From: Paraburkholderia sp. BL23I1N1
Lineage (GTDB): Bacteria; Pseudomonadota; Gammaproteobacteria; Burkholderiales; Burkholderiaceae
NCBI RefSeq assembly: GCF_003610295.1
Contig: NZ_RAPV01000002.1
Coordinates: 620,001-684,000, forward strand
Reading direction: 5' to 3'
DNA length: 64,000 nt
Part shown: piece after piece, positions 9,328 through 17,803 of the stretch
Layout of the letters: every line of letters begins with the position of its first letter
How positions within the stretch are numbered: the stretch's first letter is position 1
Made by a program: the position numbers and the translations under genes
The notes under the pieces: generated by a model
What the model was told of the DNA's origin: nothing
Databases searched by the model: none
The model's input: the letters and a program-made list of their open reading frames with translations, nothing else

Positions 9328-10440
9328 ATGAACAGGAAAGGTTTGCGGATGACCATGGCGCTCGCGAGCGCGGGGATCGGCGCGGTGCTGAGCGGCAACG
9401 CCGCGGCGCAGTCGAGCGTGACGCTGTACGGCATCGTCGACTCCGGCATTACGTACACGAGCAACCAGAAAGGCAGTTCGACCTGGCAGGCGACCGGCGG
9501 CAACGAACAGGGCACGCGCTGGGGCATGGTCGGCACGGAGGATCTGGGCGGTGGCACCTCGGCGATCTTCAAACTGGAGAATGGCTTCAACATCGAGACC
9601 GGTACGGCGAGCGCGAATGGCCGCATGTTCGGCCGTCAGGCGTGGGTGGGGGTGTCGAACCCGCGCTGGGGGACTTTCACGATGGGGCGCCAGTACAACG
9701 CCGCTCAGGATTCGCTGGCGCCGTTGCAGATCGGCGCGAGCACGTCGCTCACGCAGTACGCGCTGCATCCCTTCGATACCGACGACCTGAACAACACGTT
9801 TCGCACCGACAATTCGGTGAAGTACGTCACGCCGACTTTCGCGGGCTTCCAGGGTAACGCGATGTACGGTTTCTCCAACGCGACCAACTTCGCGGCGAAC
9901 CGCAGCTGGAGCGTCGGCGGTACGTATGCGCAGGGTCCGGTGCGCCTGGGCGTGGCTTACGTGGTTCTCGATAACCCGGCGCTCGACCCAACCGGCGCGA
10001 TTCCGTCGGACAACTACTACACGTTCCTGAAGGGCATCACGAAGCAGCAGATCTGGGGCACGGCCGGCACGTACGACTTCGGCAACGCGACGTTCGGCCT
10101 GATGTACACGACCTCGCTGTTCAATCTGCAGACGGGTGCGTCGCAGCGCTTCAACAACTACGAAGGCAGTTTCCGCTATCGCTTCACACCGGCCGTGATG
10201 TTCGCAATCGGTGAAACGTACACGCAGGTTCATACGACGCAAAGCACGAAGCCGAGCGTGCACTACCTGCAAACCAGCGCGGGCGTGCAGTACTACCTGT
10301 CCAAGCGCACCGATCTGTACGTGAACGCGATCTATCAGCGCTCGTCGTCGAATGCGGTGGCGGCGGTTGAAGGGATCAGCAATCCGTCGAGCTCGAACAC
10401 GCAGGTGGTGGGCGTGGTGGGGATTCGCCACAAGTTCTGA
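9328..10440 (+). CDS. Gram-negative general porin (OmpC-like)
   Basis: 370 residues with a signal peptide ending NAAAQ, then SSVTLYGIVDSGITYTSN, the standard first beta-strand of betaproteobacterial porins. GTEDLGGGTSAIFKLENGF, RQAWVGVSNPRWGTFTMGRQY and a terminal phenylalanine after VGIRHK (required for outer-membrane insertion) are also visible. I chose ATG 9328 over 9322 because AAGGA (9316-9320) is correctly spaced only for 9328. It forms a trimeric outer-membrane channel. Its divergent position and the shared operator suggest co-regulation with the amidohydrolase-IclR-carrier operon. Confidence 0.95.
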   Translation: MNRKGLRMTMALASAGIGAVLSGNAAAQSSVTLYGIVDSGITYTSNQKGSSTWQATGGNEQGTRWGMVGTEDLGGGTSAIFKLENGFNIETGTASANGRMFGRQAWVGVSNPRWGTFTMGRQYNAAQDSLAPLQIGASTSLTQYALHPFDTDDLNNTFRTDNSVKYVTPTFAGFQGNAMYGFSNATNFAANRSWSVGGTYAQGPVRLGVAYVVLDNPALDPTGAIPSDNYYTFLKGITKQQIWGTAGTYDFGNATFGLMYTTSLFNLQTGASQRFNNYEGSFRYRFTPAVMFAIGETYTQVHTTQSTKPSVHYLQTSAGVQYYLSKRTDLYVNAIYQRSSSNAVAAVEGISNPSSSNTQVVGVVGIRHKF

Positions 10441-10512
10441 GCGGGTGATGGGGCGGCAGCACAGCACCCCTGCATGATTCGCGCAATGAGTGGTGCAATG
10501 TGGCGGAGCGAT

Positions 10513-10547
10513 CCGGCTGCGTAGCGCGGTGCGAGCTACGCAGCCGG
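10513..10547. terminator. Strong hairpin between porin and KirBac gene
   Basis: A 13-bp perfect stem, CCGGCTGCGTAGC / GCTACGCAGCCGG, with a 9-nt loop, located between convergent genes. There is no U-run on either side, so it is terminator-like or transcript-end protecting rather than a textbook intrinsic terminator. Confidence 0.5.
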
Positions 10548-10577
10548 CACTTCGCCGTCTTGCCAGGATCGCGCGCT

Positions 10578-11549
10578 TTACGGCGCGGGCGCTTTCGCCA
10601 TAGGCGCGGCGACCGGCGCCGAATCGAGCGGCGTGACCTCGTTGAAATGCGAGTAATCGATGTGACTCACGCCATCTTCCTCGCGCATGATGTCGACGAA
10701 CCGGTGTTGCCAGCGGATCAGCTCGCAGGGCCACGAGTAGCGCGCCTGCATGGTTTGCGAGGTCGATTCGTCGACCCCTTCAAGCGTGAGCAGCAGCGAC
10801 ATGTCGCGGCCCTTGAGCGTTTCGGCGGTTTCGCCGAACAACGGGCTGCTTTCGTCGATGACATGCATCAGGACCCAGCCCAGTTTGAACACGGGATGCT
10901 GGTCGCGCACCAGCGTCAGATCGTAGAGCTTGCGCAGCGTAAAACCTTCGACGGTGGTCTCCAGCCGCATGATGCGCAGCTTCGCTCGCGCTTCGGCGAT
11001 CACGTTCTGACGCGCGTTGGCGGCGCGCACCATCAACGTCATGCGGCCCTCGAGCGGCCGCACGACTGCGTAGCGGGCGAACATGATCTTGGCGTGCGGG
11101 CGCGAGAAGCGCGCGAAGATCAGCCCGGTTGCCAACGCGATACTGGACATCCCTACAAAGATCTCGAGTGTCGCGATCCAGTGGGCGTAGACCGTTTGCG
11201 GGTGCATGTCGCCATAGCCGACCGTCGCGAGCGTTTCGACGCTGAAGAAAAATGCGCCGCCAAAGCCCGATGGAAACTGATTGGCGATCGGTGCGTTGCC
11301 GACCATGTAGAGCGCGGCAAACACGGTGTTGAGCAGCAGAAACAGGACCCCGAGCGAAACGAAAAACGTCGGCCAGCGGACGACGAGTGCGCGGTGATAG
11401 AGATCCTGCCAGAGCGGCGTCGGCATGCCGTGCGCGATCACGACGCGATCGTCCAGGCGCAATTCCCGGCTGCCGCGCGCGCGACGTCCATGCACCGGCG
11501 TTTCGTCGTCGCGGATGCCGGAAAGGCGGTCTGACGGTTCAGTAGCCAT
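10578..11549 (-). CDS. Inward-rectifier potassium channel, KirBac type
   Basis: 323 residues from ATG 11549. There is a cytoplasmic N-terminus, a slide helix (LWQDLYHRALVV), an outer helix (TFFVSLGVLFLLLNTVFAALY), a pore helix and the selectivity filter TVGYGDM at residues 109-115. An inner helix (IFVGMSSIALATGLIFARF) is followed by a large beta-rich cytoplasmic domain. The architecture and filter position match KirBac1.1 of Burkholderia pseudomallei. It forms a tetrameric inner-membrane K+ channel. The Shine-Dalgarno is poor. It stands alone, with no K+ regulatory gene nearby. Confidence 0.93.
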   Translation of the reverse strand: MATEPSDRLSGIRDDETPVHGRRARGSRELRLDDRVVIAHGMPTPLWQDLYHRALVVRWPTFFVSLGVLFLLLNTVFAALYMVGNAPIANQFPSGFGGAFFFSVETLATVGYGDMHPQTVYAHWIATLEIFVGMSSIALATGLIFARFSRPHAKIMFARYAVVRPLEGRMTLMVRAANARQNVIAEARAKLRIMRLETTVEGFTLRKLYDLTLVRDQHPVFKLGWVLMHVIDESSPLFGETAETLKGRDMSLLLTLEGVDESTSQTMQARYSWPCELIRWQHRFVDIMREEDGVSHIDYSHFNEVTPLDSAPVAAPMAKAPAP

Positions 11550-11631
11550 CGCGTGTCTGTGGAGATGAAAACGCGCAAAGCGTAGCACGCCGCCTCACGC
11601 GAGCGTGCCGACCGATGGGTCTGTTTTGCGA

Positions 11632-11877
11632 CTACGGAAAGGCCCGCGGCTTCGGAATGCCGGCCCCGTGTTCGATGTCGTCGACGGCTTGCTGGTGCGC
11701 GGCGGCGATGGCTTCGGTTTCGTCGCCGTAGCCGTTGTCACCGCCAACGGTGGTCCACGACTTGACGGCTTTCTCGCGATGCCGGATTTCGTATTCCGCG
11801 TCCCAGCGTGCGCCGTTGAGTTCGAGAGGGCGGACGTGAATCGAGTACACGCCGTAGAGGAAGAGCTGTTCAGCCAT
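11632..11877 (-). CDS. Small conserved protein of unknown function (81 aa)
   Basis: The start is supported by GGAGGC six nt before ATG. The protein reads LFLYGVYSIHVRPLELNGARWDAEYEI, a Gly-Asp-rich turn, then DETEAIAAAHQQAVDDIE. This predicts a few beta-strands followed by one amphipathic helix. It is cytoplasmic, with no signal peptide. Its layout parallels the 76-aa protein immediately upstream, suggesting a diverged tandem duplication. I do not recognise a function. Confidence 0.75.
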   Translation of the reverse strand: MAEQLFLYGVYSIHVRPLELNGARWDAEYEIRHREKAVKSWTTVGGDNGYGDETEAIAAAHQQAVDDIEHGAGIPKPRAFP

Positions 11878-11938
11878 GGTCGCCTCCAGCCGGTTGTTTC
11901 AGGGGCGGCGCGGTGCAACAGGCACGGCGCCGGCTTGC

Positions 11939-12169
11939 CTAGAGTTCGATTTCCCCAAGGATACGGTGGGCGAGGGCCTTGGCTTCTTCGAGCGCTTCCT
12001 CCGGCGTGGACGAGGTGGTGTCGACCTCGTAGACCGTGGTTTCCTGGTCGGCGCTTGCTTCGCCTTCGTCGCGGGAAAGGGTGACGAGACCCTGCCACGC
12101 GTCGCTTTGTACTTCTCTTATCGACGCCGTGGCCGTGTAGATGCCTTTGGTGTAGGTGATGTCCTCCAT
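11939..12169 (-). CDS. Small conserved protein of unknown function (76 aa)
   Basis: AAGGAG lies at good distance before ATG 12169. The sequence starts with a strand pair around GIYTATASIREVQSDAWQG and ends in an acidic helix TPEEALEEAKALAHRILGEIE. The pattern matches the neighbouring 81-aa protein: G-I/V-Y, then W, then an EA-rich helix. The two genes are separated by 61 bp on the same strand and are likely co-transcribed. No function is assigned. Confidence 0.75.
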   Translation of the reverse strand: MEDITYTKGIYTATASIREVQSDAWQGLVTLSRDEGEASADQETTVYEVDTTSSTPEEALEEAKALAHRILGEIEL

Positions 12170-12303
12170 GACGACGCTCCTTGTTCCAAAGGGTTGGGTT
12201 TTTTCATCCTAGCACGATGATCGATGTTCGGTCGTTCGCCTGCGCGGCGCCCGATATCTTCAACCGATGTCGCCAACAATACGCGCCGCACAAGGCAAAA
12301 AAA

Positions 12304-13221
12304 CTACAGCAGCGCCACAACTTCATCCAACGAAGGCGCATGTGCGCCCGCGTGGCGGCAAGCCGCTGCGCCGGCGGCCAGCGAAAAGGCAAGATGCTCC
12401 GGCAAGCCCCGCTGCGGCGCGGCCATCAGGCTGAACAGCAGTCCGCCGATAGACGCATCTCCCGCGCCCACGGTATCGACAACCTCGACCCGAGGCGGTC
12501 GGGCCTCCACCACCATGGCGCCGTCGATCAGCATGGACGTCTCCGGTCCGCGCGTCACCAGCACAGTGGCGGCGGGATTCATGGCGCGCAACTGGGCAAG
12601 CGCGCCGGCTTCGTCGTCCGTCTTGAAGAGCATGCGCAAATCCTCGTCCGAGACCTTGATCAGATCGGCCAGCGCAGCCATCTTTCGCAACGTGGGCTCG
12701 TACCCCTGCTCCATCAGGTTCCGGTAGTTCGGATCGAAGCTGATCTTCACGCCGCGCGAGCGCAATTCGGCTGCCAACGCGGCAAGCGTGTCGCCAAGAG
12801 GCTGGCGCACCAGGCTGATGCAACCGAAATGCGCCCATTTCACCTGCCCGATCCAACCGGTCGGCAAGCGCGCCGGATCGAACGCCAGATCGGCGCCGTT
12901 CTCACCCATGAAAAAGTACGCAGGCGGATGGGTCTGGTGAACGATCGCCAGCAGGGGTGGGCGCTCCACGCGCTGCATGAAGCGCATGTCGAGGCCCGCG
13001 GCAATGCTCGCGTTCCACAGATCGTCGGAGAAGTTGTCGACGCCCAGCGACCCGGCGCACGCCGTCGGCAAACCGAGCCGCGCCACGCAGCGCGCGACGT
13101 TCCAGCCCGCGCCGCCAGGGCGTGAAAGCCATTGCGAGGCGCCGGTCCGCACGAGATCGGTGAGGATGTCGCCGGCTGAGACGAAGAGGGGGAATTCGGT
13201 GTTCGCGCTCAGGTTGCTCAT
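12304..13221 (-). CDS. PfkB-family sugar kinase (fructokinase-like)
   Basis: 305 residues of the ribokinase/PfkB fold. An N-terminal GDILTDLV replaces the usual GE strand, followed by GGAGWNVARCVARLG, the substrate-pocket region, FDPNYR, VTRGPETS and the C-terminal signature DTVGAGDA, with catalytic Asp at residue 255. It phosphorylates a sugar, most plausibly fructose, given the preceding epimerase/isomerase gene. Its ATG overlaps the stop of that gene by four bases (ATGA at 13218-13221), so the two are translationally coupled. It is the last gene of the LacI-epimerase-kinase operon. Confidence 0.9.
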   Translation of the reverse strand: MSNLSANTEFPLFVSAGDILTDLVRTGASQWLSRPGGAGWNVARCVARLGLPTACAGSLGVDNFSDDLWNASIAAGLDMRFMQRVERPPLLAIVHQTHPPAYFFMGENGADLAFDPARLPTGWIGQVKWAHFGCISLVRQPLGDTLAALAAELRSRGVKISFDPNYRNLMEQGYEPTLRKMAALADLIKVSDEDLRMLFKTDDEAGALAQLRAMNPAATVLVTRGPETSMLIDGAMVVEARPPRVEVVDTVGAGDASIGGLLFSLMAAPQRGLPEHLAFSLAAGAAACRHAGAHAPSLDEVVALL

Positions 13222-14501
13222 TTTGCTTGCTCCGCGGATTCCGGCGCGGCGGCCGCGCCGTCAGGCAGTGCGTGCGCCAGCACTTCGTAGCACGCGCCCA
13301 TCGTGTGATAGTCGGTCTTGCCGGCGGGACTCTTTTCGTCGCTGTATTTACGGTTGTCGCAGGTGAGGATGCGGTACCACGCGCCGTATTTGTGATCGAC
13401 GAAATGCGTCCAGCTGTAGCGCCAGATCTCGTCGTACCAGTCCCAGAAACGCTCGTTGCCGGTGCGCCTCGCAAGCAGCGCCGCGGTCGCGAAGGTCTCC
13501 GCCTGAACCCAGAAATACTTGTCGTGATCGCATACGGTGCCATCCGGGCCGAAGCCGTAATAGAGGCCGCCGTGATCTTCGTCCCAGGCATGCGTCATGG
13601 CGGCGTCGAATAGCTCGATGGCGCGCGGCAGCAACCACGGCAACGGACGATAGCGTTCGAGAATCAGCAGCAGCTTGGCCCACTCGGTCTGATGCCCGGG
13701 CTGGAAACCCCATGGGCGGAAGATGTTCGAACTGTCTTCCTCGTTGTAGTGCCAATCGACCGACCAGTCCGCGTGAAAGTGCTCCCACACGAGACCTTGC
13801 GAGAGCTTCGCCTGACGCAGCGTGATGTTCGACGCCACCCGCTCCGCGCGATCGAGATAGACCAGGTGCCCGGTGGCTTCGTGCGCGGTCAGCAGAGCCT
13901 CGGTGGTGTGCATGTTCGCGTTCTGGCCGCGGTATGAACTGACGCGCCAGTCGGGTGTCGCCTCGTCGGCATAGAGGCCGGCGGCGGCGTCCCAGAAGCG
14001 ATGCTCCATCAGTTCGAAGGTCGCGCCGATCATCGGCCTCGCTTCCTCGATGCCGGCCATCGCGGCATGCGAATACGCGAGCAAAACGAACGCGAGGCCG
14101 TAGCAGTGGCGCGTGGCGTCAAGCGTGTGTTTCTTGCCGTCGCGCCATTCGAGCTCCCAGTCGTGGCCTTCGTGCGCGGCGTCCCAATGCGCTTCGCGCA
14201 GGAAGCGCAAACCGTGGCGCGCGTACTCGAGATGCTGCGGGTCGCCGAACTTGCGATACGCCATGGCGTAGTTGAAGACGTAGCGGCACGTACTCACCAG
14301 ATGCCGCGTGGTCTTGTCGTACACGGAGCCGTCGTCACGGAAAAAATGGAAGAAGCCGCCGCTCGGATCGAGCACGTTCGGCGCGTAAAAGCGCAGCGTG
14401 TCCTGCACATGCGCGAGCAGGAAGTCGCGGCTGCGGAAGTTGTCGACGGGCGGCGCCGCGGCGACGCCGTTGGCGGGGTGAAGCGGATCGGATTGCGTCA
14501 T
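13218..14501 (-). CDS. AGE-family epimerase/isomerase (mannose isomerase-like)
   Basis: 427 residues of the N-acylglucosamine 2-epimerase (alpha6/alpha6 barrel) family. RHLVSTCRYVFNYA, DATRHCYGLAFVLLAYSHA, GQNANMHTTEALLTAHE, the WGFQPGHQTEWAKLL stretch and KYFWVQAETFATAALL carry the family's active-site His/Glu/Arg residues. Members interconvert free sugars such as mannose and fructose or isomerise related ketoses. Together with the downstream PfkB kinase, a mannose to fructose to fructose-6-phosphate route is plausible but unproven. It overlaps by ATGA both the LacI gene in front and the kinase behind. Confidence 0.88.
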   Translation of the reverse strand: MTQSDPLHPANGVAAAPPVDNFRSRDFLLAHVQDTLRFYAPNVLDPSGGFFHFFRDDGSVYDKTTRHLVSTCRYVFNYAMAYRKFGDPQHLEYARHGLRFLREAHWDAAHEGHDWELEWRDGKKHTLDATRHCYGLAFVLLAYSHAAMAGIEEARPMIGATFELMEHRFWDAAAGLYADEATPDWRVSSYRGQNANMHTTEALLTAHEATGHLVYLDRAERVASNITLRQAKLSQGLVWEHFHADWSVDWHYNEEDSSNIFRPWGFQPGHQTEWAKLLLILERYRPLPWLLPRAIELFDAAMTHAWDEDHGGLYYGFGPDGTVCDHDKYFWVQAETFATAALLARRTGNERFWDWYDEIWRYSWTHFVDHKYGAWYRILTCDNRKYSDEKSPAGKTDYHTMGACYEVLAHALPDGAAAAPESAEQAK

Positions 14502-15484
14502 GGCGTCTTTACCAAAGTACTGGCACGGGCAATGAGATGGACGGGCAAGTGGACTTCGAGTTCAGCGGGTGCGTCTTCAAGCAGGAGCTCGACGCCGCGC
14601 CGGCCGAGCGCTTCCTTGTCGACCGAAATGGTCGACAACGGCGGCGTGGCATGCGCGGCGGCGGGAATGTCGTCGAAGCCGATGATCGCGATGTCCTCGG
14701 GCACGCGGATGCCGCGTGCGAGGCACGCGCGCAGCGCGGCGAGCGCGGCAGCGTCGTTGTAGGCGAATACGGCGTCGGGCCGCGGGCCGGGCGCATCGAG
14801 CAACTGATGCATGGCACGCGCGGCGCCGGTGTCGGGATCGAGGCCGGCGTCGATCGTGACTTCCAGCGAGGGGTCGAACAGCAAGCCCGCTTCGAAAAAC
14901 GCGCGCCGGTAACCGAGCGCGCGCTGGGCGATGCTGAAGTGCGCGAGCGAGCCGCCGATGAACGCGACGCGCTTGCGCTGCTGTTCGAACAGATGCCGCA
15001 TGGCGAGCGTGGCGCCGGCGGCGTTGTCGAGATTCACCGAGCGCAGGCCGGGCGCCCAGAGGTCGATCAGCACGAGCGGGCGTTGCATCGTCACCAGCGT
15101 GGCGAGCGTTTCGGGCTCGACGAAACCGGCGATCGCCACCGCGTCGGGCGCATGAAGGCGCATCTGATGGATCACGTCTTCGGTCGGACCGGCGGTCAAT
15201 ACGGACGGCACAATGGCGCGTTCGCGGCACGCGTCTTCCACGCCGTGCAGCACGTGCGAAAAGAATGGGCTGACGGCGAAGTTGTTGTGCTGACGGTGCA
15301 GCAGAAAGGTCAGACGGCGGATGCGTGGGCGCAACTGGGCGGCGTCATAGCCGAGCTGCCGCGCCGCTTCGACCACGCGTTCGCGGGTGGCCTCGGAAAG
15401 GCCGGGCTGATTCTTCAACGCGCGTGAGACGGTGCCGATCGACACGCTGGCGGCGCGGGCGACGTCGCGGATGGTTGTGGCCAT
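14498..15484 (-). CDS. LacI-family transcriptional regulator
   Basis: 328 residues from ATG 15484: MATTIRDVARAASVSIGTVSRALKNQPGLSEATRERV is a complete LacI helix-turn-helix plus hinge. A periplasmic-binding-like effector domain follows (FIGGSLAHFSIAQRALGYRRAF, PDAVFAYNDAAALAALRA, IIGFDDIPAAAHATPPLSTI). It is first in the operon with the AGE epimerase and PfkB kinase, so it probably senses the sugar they metabolise and controls its own operon. No sugar transporter is present in the window. Confidence 0.93.
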   Translation of the reverse strand: MATTIRDVARAASVSIGTVSRALKNQPGLSEATRERVVEAARQLGYDAAQLRPRIRRLTFLLHRQHNNFAVSPFFSHVLHGVEDACRERAIVPSVLTAGPTEDVIHQMRLHAPDAVAIAGFVEPETLATLVTMQRPLVLIDLWAPGLRSVNLDNAAGATLAMRHLFEQQRKRVAFIGGSLAHFSIAQRALGYRRAFFEAGLLFDPSLEVTIDAGLDPDTGAARAMHQLLDAPGPRPDAVFAYNDAAALAALRACLARGIRVPEDIAIIGFDDIPAAAHATPPLSTISVDKEALGRRGVELLLEDAPAELEVHLPVHLIARASTLVKTP

Positions 15485-15536
15485 CGAATGAAGCGGCCGC
15501 AAGAGGGGCCGCCGTACGCTGTTTGGGTTCGGGCGA

Positions 15537-15650
15537 TTGTATAGTAAAACTTCGCCGAAGCCGCCCCATGATGAGGCGATCCCTACCCGTAGATACCCGT
15601 AGACAGTGGCACTGGCCTGATTTATGTTGTTTAGTAAAATCTGCTAAACA
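15537..15650. promoter_or_regulatory. Repeated operator-like boxes upstream of the LacI operon
   Basis: TTGTATAGTAAAA at 15537-15549 and TTGTTTAGTAAAA at 15627-15639 are direct repeats 90 bp apart. The second extends into the dyad TGTTTAG (15628-15634) / CTAAACA (15644-15650). They lie 53-166 bp in front of the LacI start and are candidates for LacI-type binding, with the spacing allowing looping. Binding is inferred. Confidence 0.5.
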
Positions 15651-15672
15651 GGACGTGCGCCCAAGCGCTCAT

Positions 15673-17526
15673 TCAGTCGAATGGCATCGCCGCCACGTCG
15701 GTCTGCCCGCGCAGCAGGGCCACGCTCTCATCCGCATCGATCAGCACGAAGCCGCTCGTCTCGTGCTTCGCGCGTCGCTTCGCCAGCGCCGCGACAGACG
15801 CGATTTCCTCGCTGCTGTACAACGACGGACCGCCGTCAGACTCGACGCGCACGCAGCCGATCGCCATCGTCACGAAGCCGAAGAAGGTTGGATTGCCGCG
15901 CCGGTCCTCACCGTGGATGCCGCCGGCCAGCCGGTCGGCGGGCGCGTAGAAGCGCTGTGCGCCTTCGTTGAACAGATGGATCGCGCGCAGCACGCGGTCC
16001 TGCCAGTCCTCGCTCTGGAACAGGATCAGGAAGTCGTCGCCGCCGACGTGGCCGAGAAAATCGCGGGTCGGATCGCAGACGTCGGCGAGCACGGCCGCGG
16101 CGAATTTCAGCACTTCGTCACCCTGCCAGTAGCCGTACTGGTCGTTGAAGGGCTTGAAGTGGTTCAGATCGACGTAGCAGGCGTAGAAGCCCGCGTCGTT
16201 GCCCAGCAGGCGGGCGATGTGCGAACTGATCGGGATGTTGCCGGGCAGGAAGGTCAGCGGGTTCGCGTAACGCGCGGCTTCGATGCGCACCTCGGTCACC
16301 GCGCGCACCAGGTTCTCGCCGGTGCCGAGACCGGCGTACTTGCCGTCGCGGTCGGTGATGACGAAACCGTCGGCGAGATAACGCTGGTCGTCGCTTGCAA
16401 GCAGTTTGGCCATTTGTTCGACGGTCATCGATTGCTCGATGATCACCGGCGACGCGTTCGCAAACTGCAGGCACGGCCGCTTGCCGAACAGCTCGCGGTG
16501 GTAGGGCAGCGCGTAGCGGTCCATGAAACTGCGGCGATTGATCAGCGCGACCGGTTTGTCGTGCTCGACCACCGCCACCGCGTGCAGATCGGGCAGGCGG
16601 TTGAACAGTTCGAGCACGTCGTTGTTAGTGGCATGGCGCGGCAGCGCGGGCGCATGCACCATCATCTTCGCCGAGGCCATGCCGCCCGACGGCGACGCGC
16701 TGCTCACCGTGCGCGTGGTCTCCGGGAACACGGCAATGTGGCCGGCGCGCAGTGCGTCGCGAGCGTCGTCGGTCACGCTGCGGGCCGGCTGGGCATGCGG
16801 ACGGCCGAAGAAAAACCCCTGCCCGCAGCCGATCCCCATGTCGCGCACCACGATCAGGTCCGCTTCGTCCTCGATGCCTTCGGCCACGAGCCGTGCGCCG
16901 CTTGCGTTGGCGAAGTGCTGCATGGCGCGCACGGCTTCGAACTTGAGCGAATCGCCAGAGATGCCGTGAATGAAGAAGCGGTCGATCTTAACGATGTCCG
17001 GTTGCAGGCGCACCCAGAGATTCATGCTGGCGTTCGCGGTGCCGTAGTCGTCGAGCGCGAATTGCGCGCCCTCGGTGCGCAGCGCTGAAACCACCGGCAC
17101 AAAGCTGGCGACATCCAGAATCGTGCTTTGCTCGGTCAGTTCGATCACGATCCGTTGCGGATCGACGCCGCGGCGGCGCAACAGGTCGAGCGTGTCGTCG
17201 CGTGTTTCCGCCAGTTGCCGGATCGCGCCCGCGCTGAAATTGAGAAACAGCTTGCCGTCGAAATCGAGCCTCGCAAACGCTTCGACGCAGGTACGCGCGG
17301 CGGCCTGCTCGAGTTCAAGCGTGCAGCCTTCGGCGAGCGCCTGCGAAAACAGCGCGAACGGCGCTTCGAGCGAGGTGTTGGCCGGGCCGCGGATCAGACC
17401 TTCGTAGCCCAGGATCGCGCCGTCGTCGAAATCGATGATCGGCTGGAAGACGGCGGACAAATCGCGCCGGGCGATCAACTCCTCGATGCGCGGCGCAGCG
17501 GATCGGGAGGGCGAACGAGGTTGCAT
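15673..17526 (-). CDS. EAL-GGDEF cyclic-di-GMP protein
   Basis: 617 residues. An N-terminal EAL domain (about residues 12-250) has FQPIIDFDDGAILGYEGLIRG, ELTEQSTI, LDDYGTANASMN and FVAEGIEDE-like VAEGIEDEADL. The signature Glu is in EGL rather than EAL, and both Asp of the DD pair are kept. A linker with CBS-like repeats (about 310-430) leads to a GGDEF domain with GGDDF at 495-499, a canonical active site. There are no transmembrane helices, so it is cytoplasmic. It may both make and degrade cyclic-di-GMP, or one domain may be regulatory. It stands alone between the LacI operon and the symporter gene. Confidence 0.9.
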   Translation of the reverse strand: MQPRSPSRSAAPRIEELIARRDLSAVFQPIIDFDDGAILGYEGLIRGPANTSLEAPFALFSQALAEGCTLELEQAAARTCVEAFARLDFDGKLFLNFSAGAIRQLAETRDDTLDLLRRRGVDPQRIVIELTEQSTILDVASFVPVVSALRTEGAQFALDDYGTANASMNLWVRLQPDIVKIDRFFIHGISGDSLKFEAVRAMQHFANASGARLVAEGIEDEADLIVVRDMGIGCGQGFFFGRPHAQPARSVTDDARDALRAGHIAVFPETTRTVSSASPSGGMASAKMMVHAPALPRHATNNDVLELFNRLPDLHAVAVVEHDKPVALINRRSFMDRYALPYHRELFGKRPCLQFANASPVIIEQSMTVEQMAKLLASDDQRYLADGFVITDRDGKYAGLGTGENLVRAVTEVRIEAARYANPLTFLPGNIPISSHIARLLGNDAGFYACYVDLNHFKPFNDQYGYWQGDEVLKFAAAVLADVCDPTRDFLGHVGGDDFLILFQSEDWQDRVLRAIHLFNEGAQRFYAPADRLAGGIHGEDRRGNPTFFGFVTMAIGCVRVESDGGPSLYSSEEIASVAALAKRRAKHETSGFVLIDADESVALLRGQTDVAAMPFD

Positions 17527-17717
17527 GGCAGTTAGGCGTAGCGATCGACCTTCGTCTTATCGACCCATCAGGCATGGAATTAAGTGAACTTTTGATGAAA
17601 CGTTGCACCGGAGTGGTGCGTTCCGGCGCTGAGCTCGCTCCCGGCTGGTTTTGCCACGGCCAGGACTTTGCCTATGCCATCCGGCTGAGGCGACAGCGGC
17701 GGCGTTTGAGCGTGAAA

Positions 17718-17747
17718 TAAAAAAAAAGCCGCACGAGGCGGCTTTCT
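17718..17747 (-). terminator. Terminator downstream of SBF-like symporter
   Basis: AAAGCCGC (17725-17732) / GCGGCTTT (17738-17745) with a 5-nt loop. On the minus strand the stem is followed by a run of Ts (A-run 17718-17727 on +), the expected orientation for the symporter gene ending at 17804. Confidence 0.75.
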
Positions 17748-17803
17748 TCAAATAACGCTCAGGGAGGGCGCTTATGAATGTCCTGTTTGCATTGCGCGCG
17801 TAT

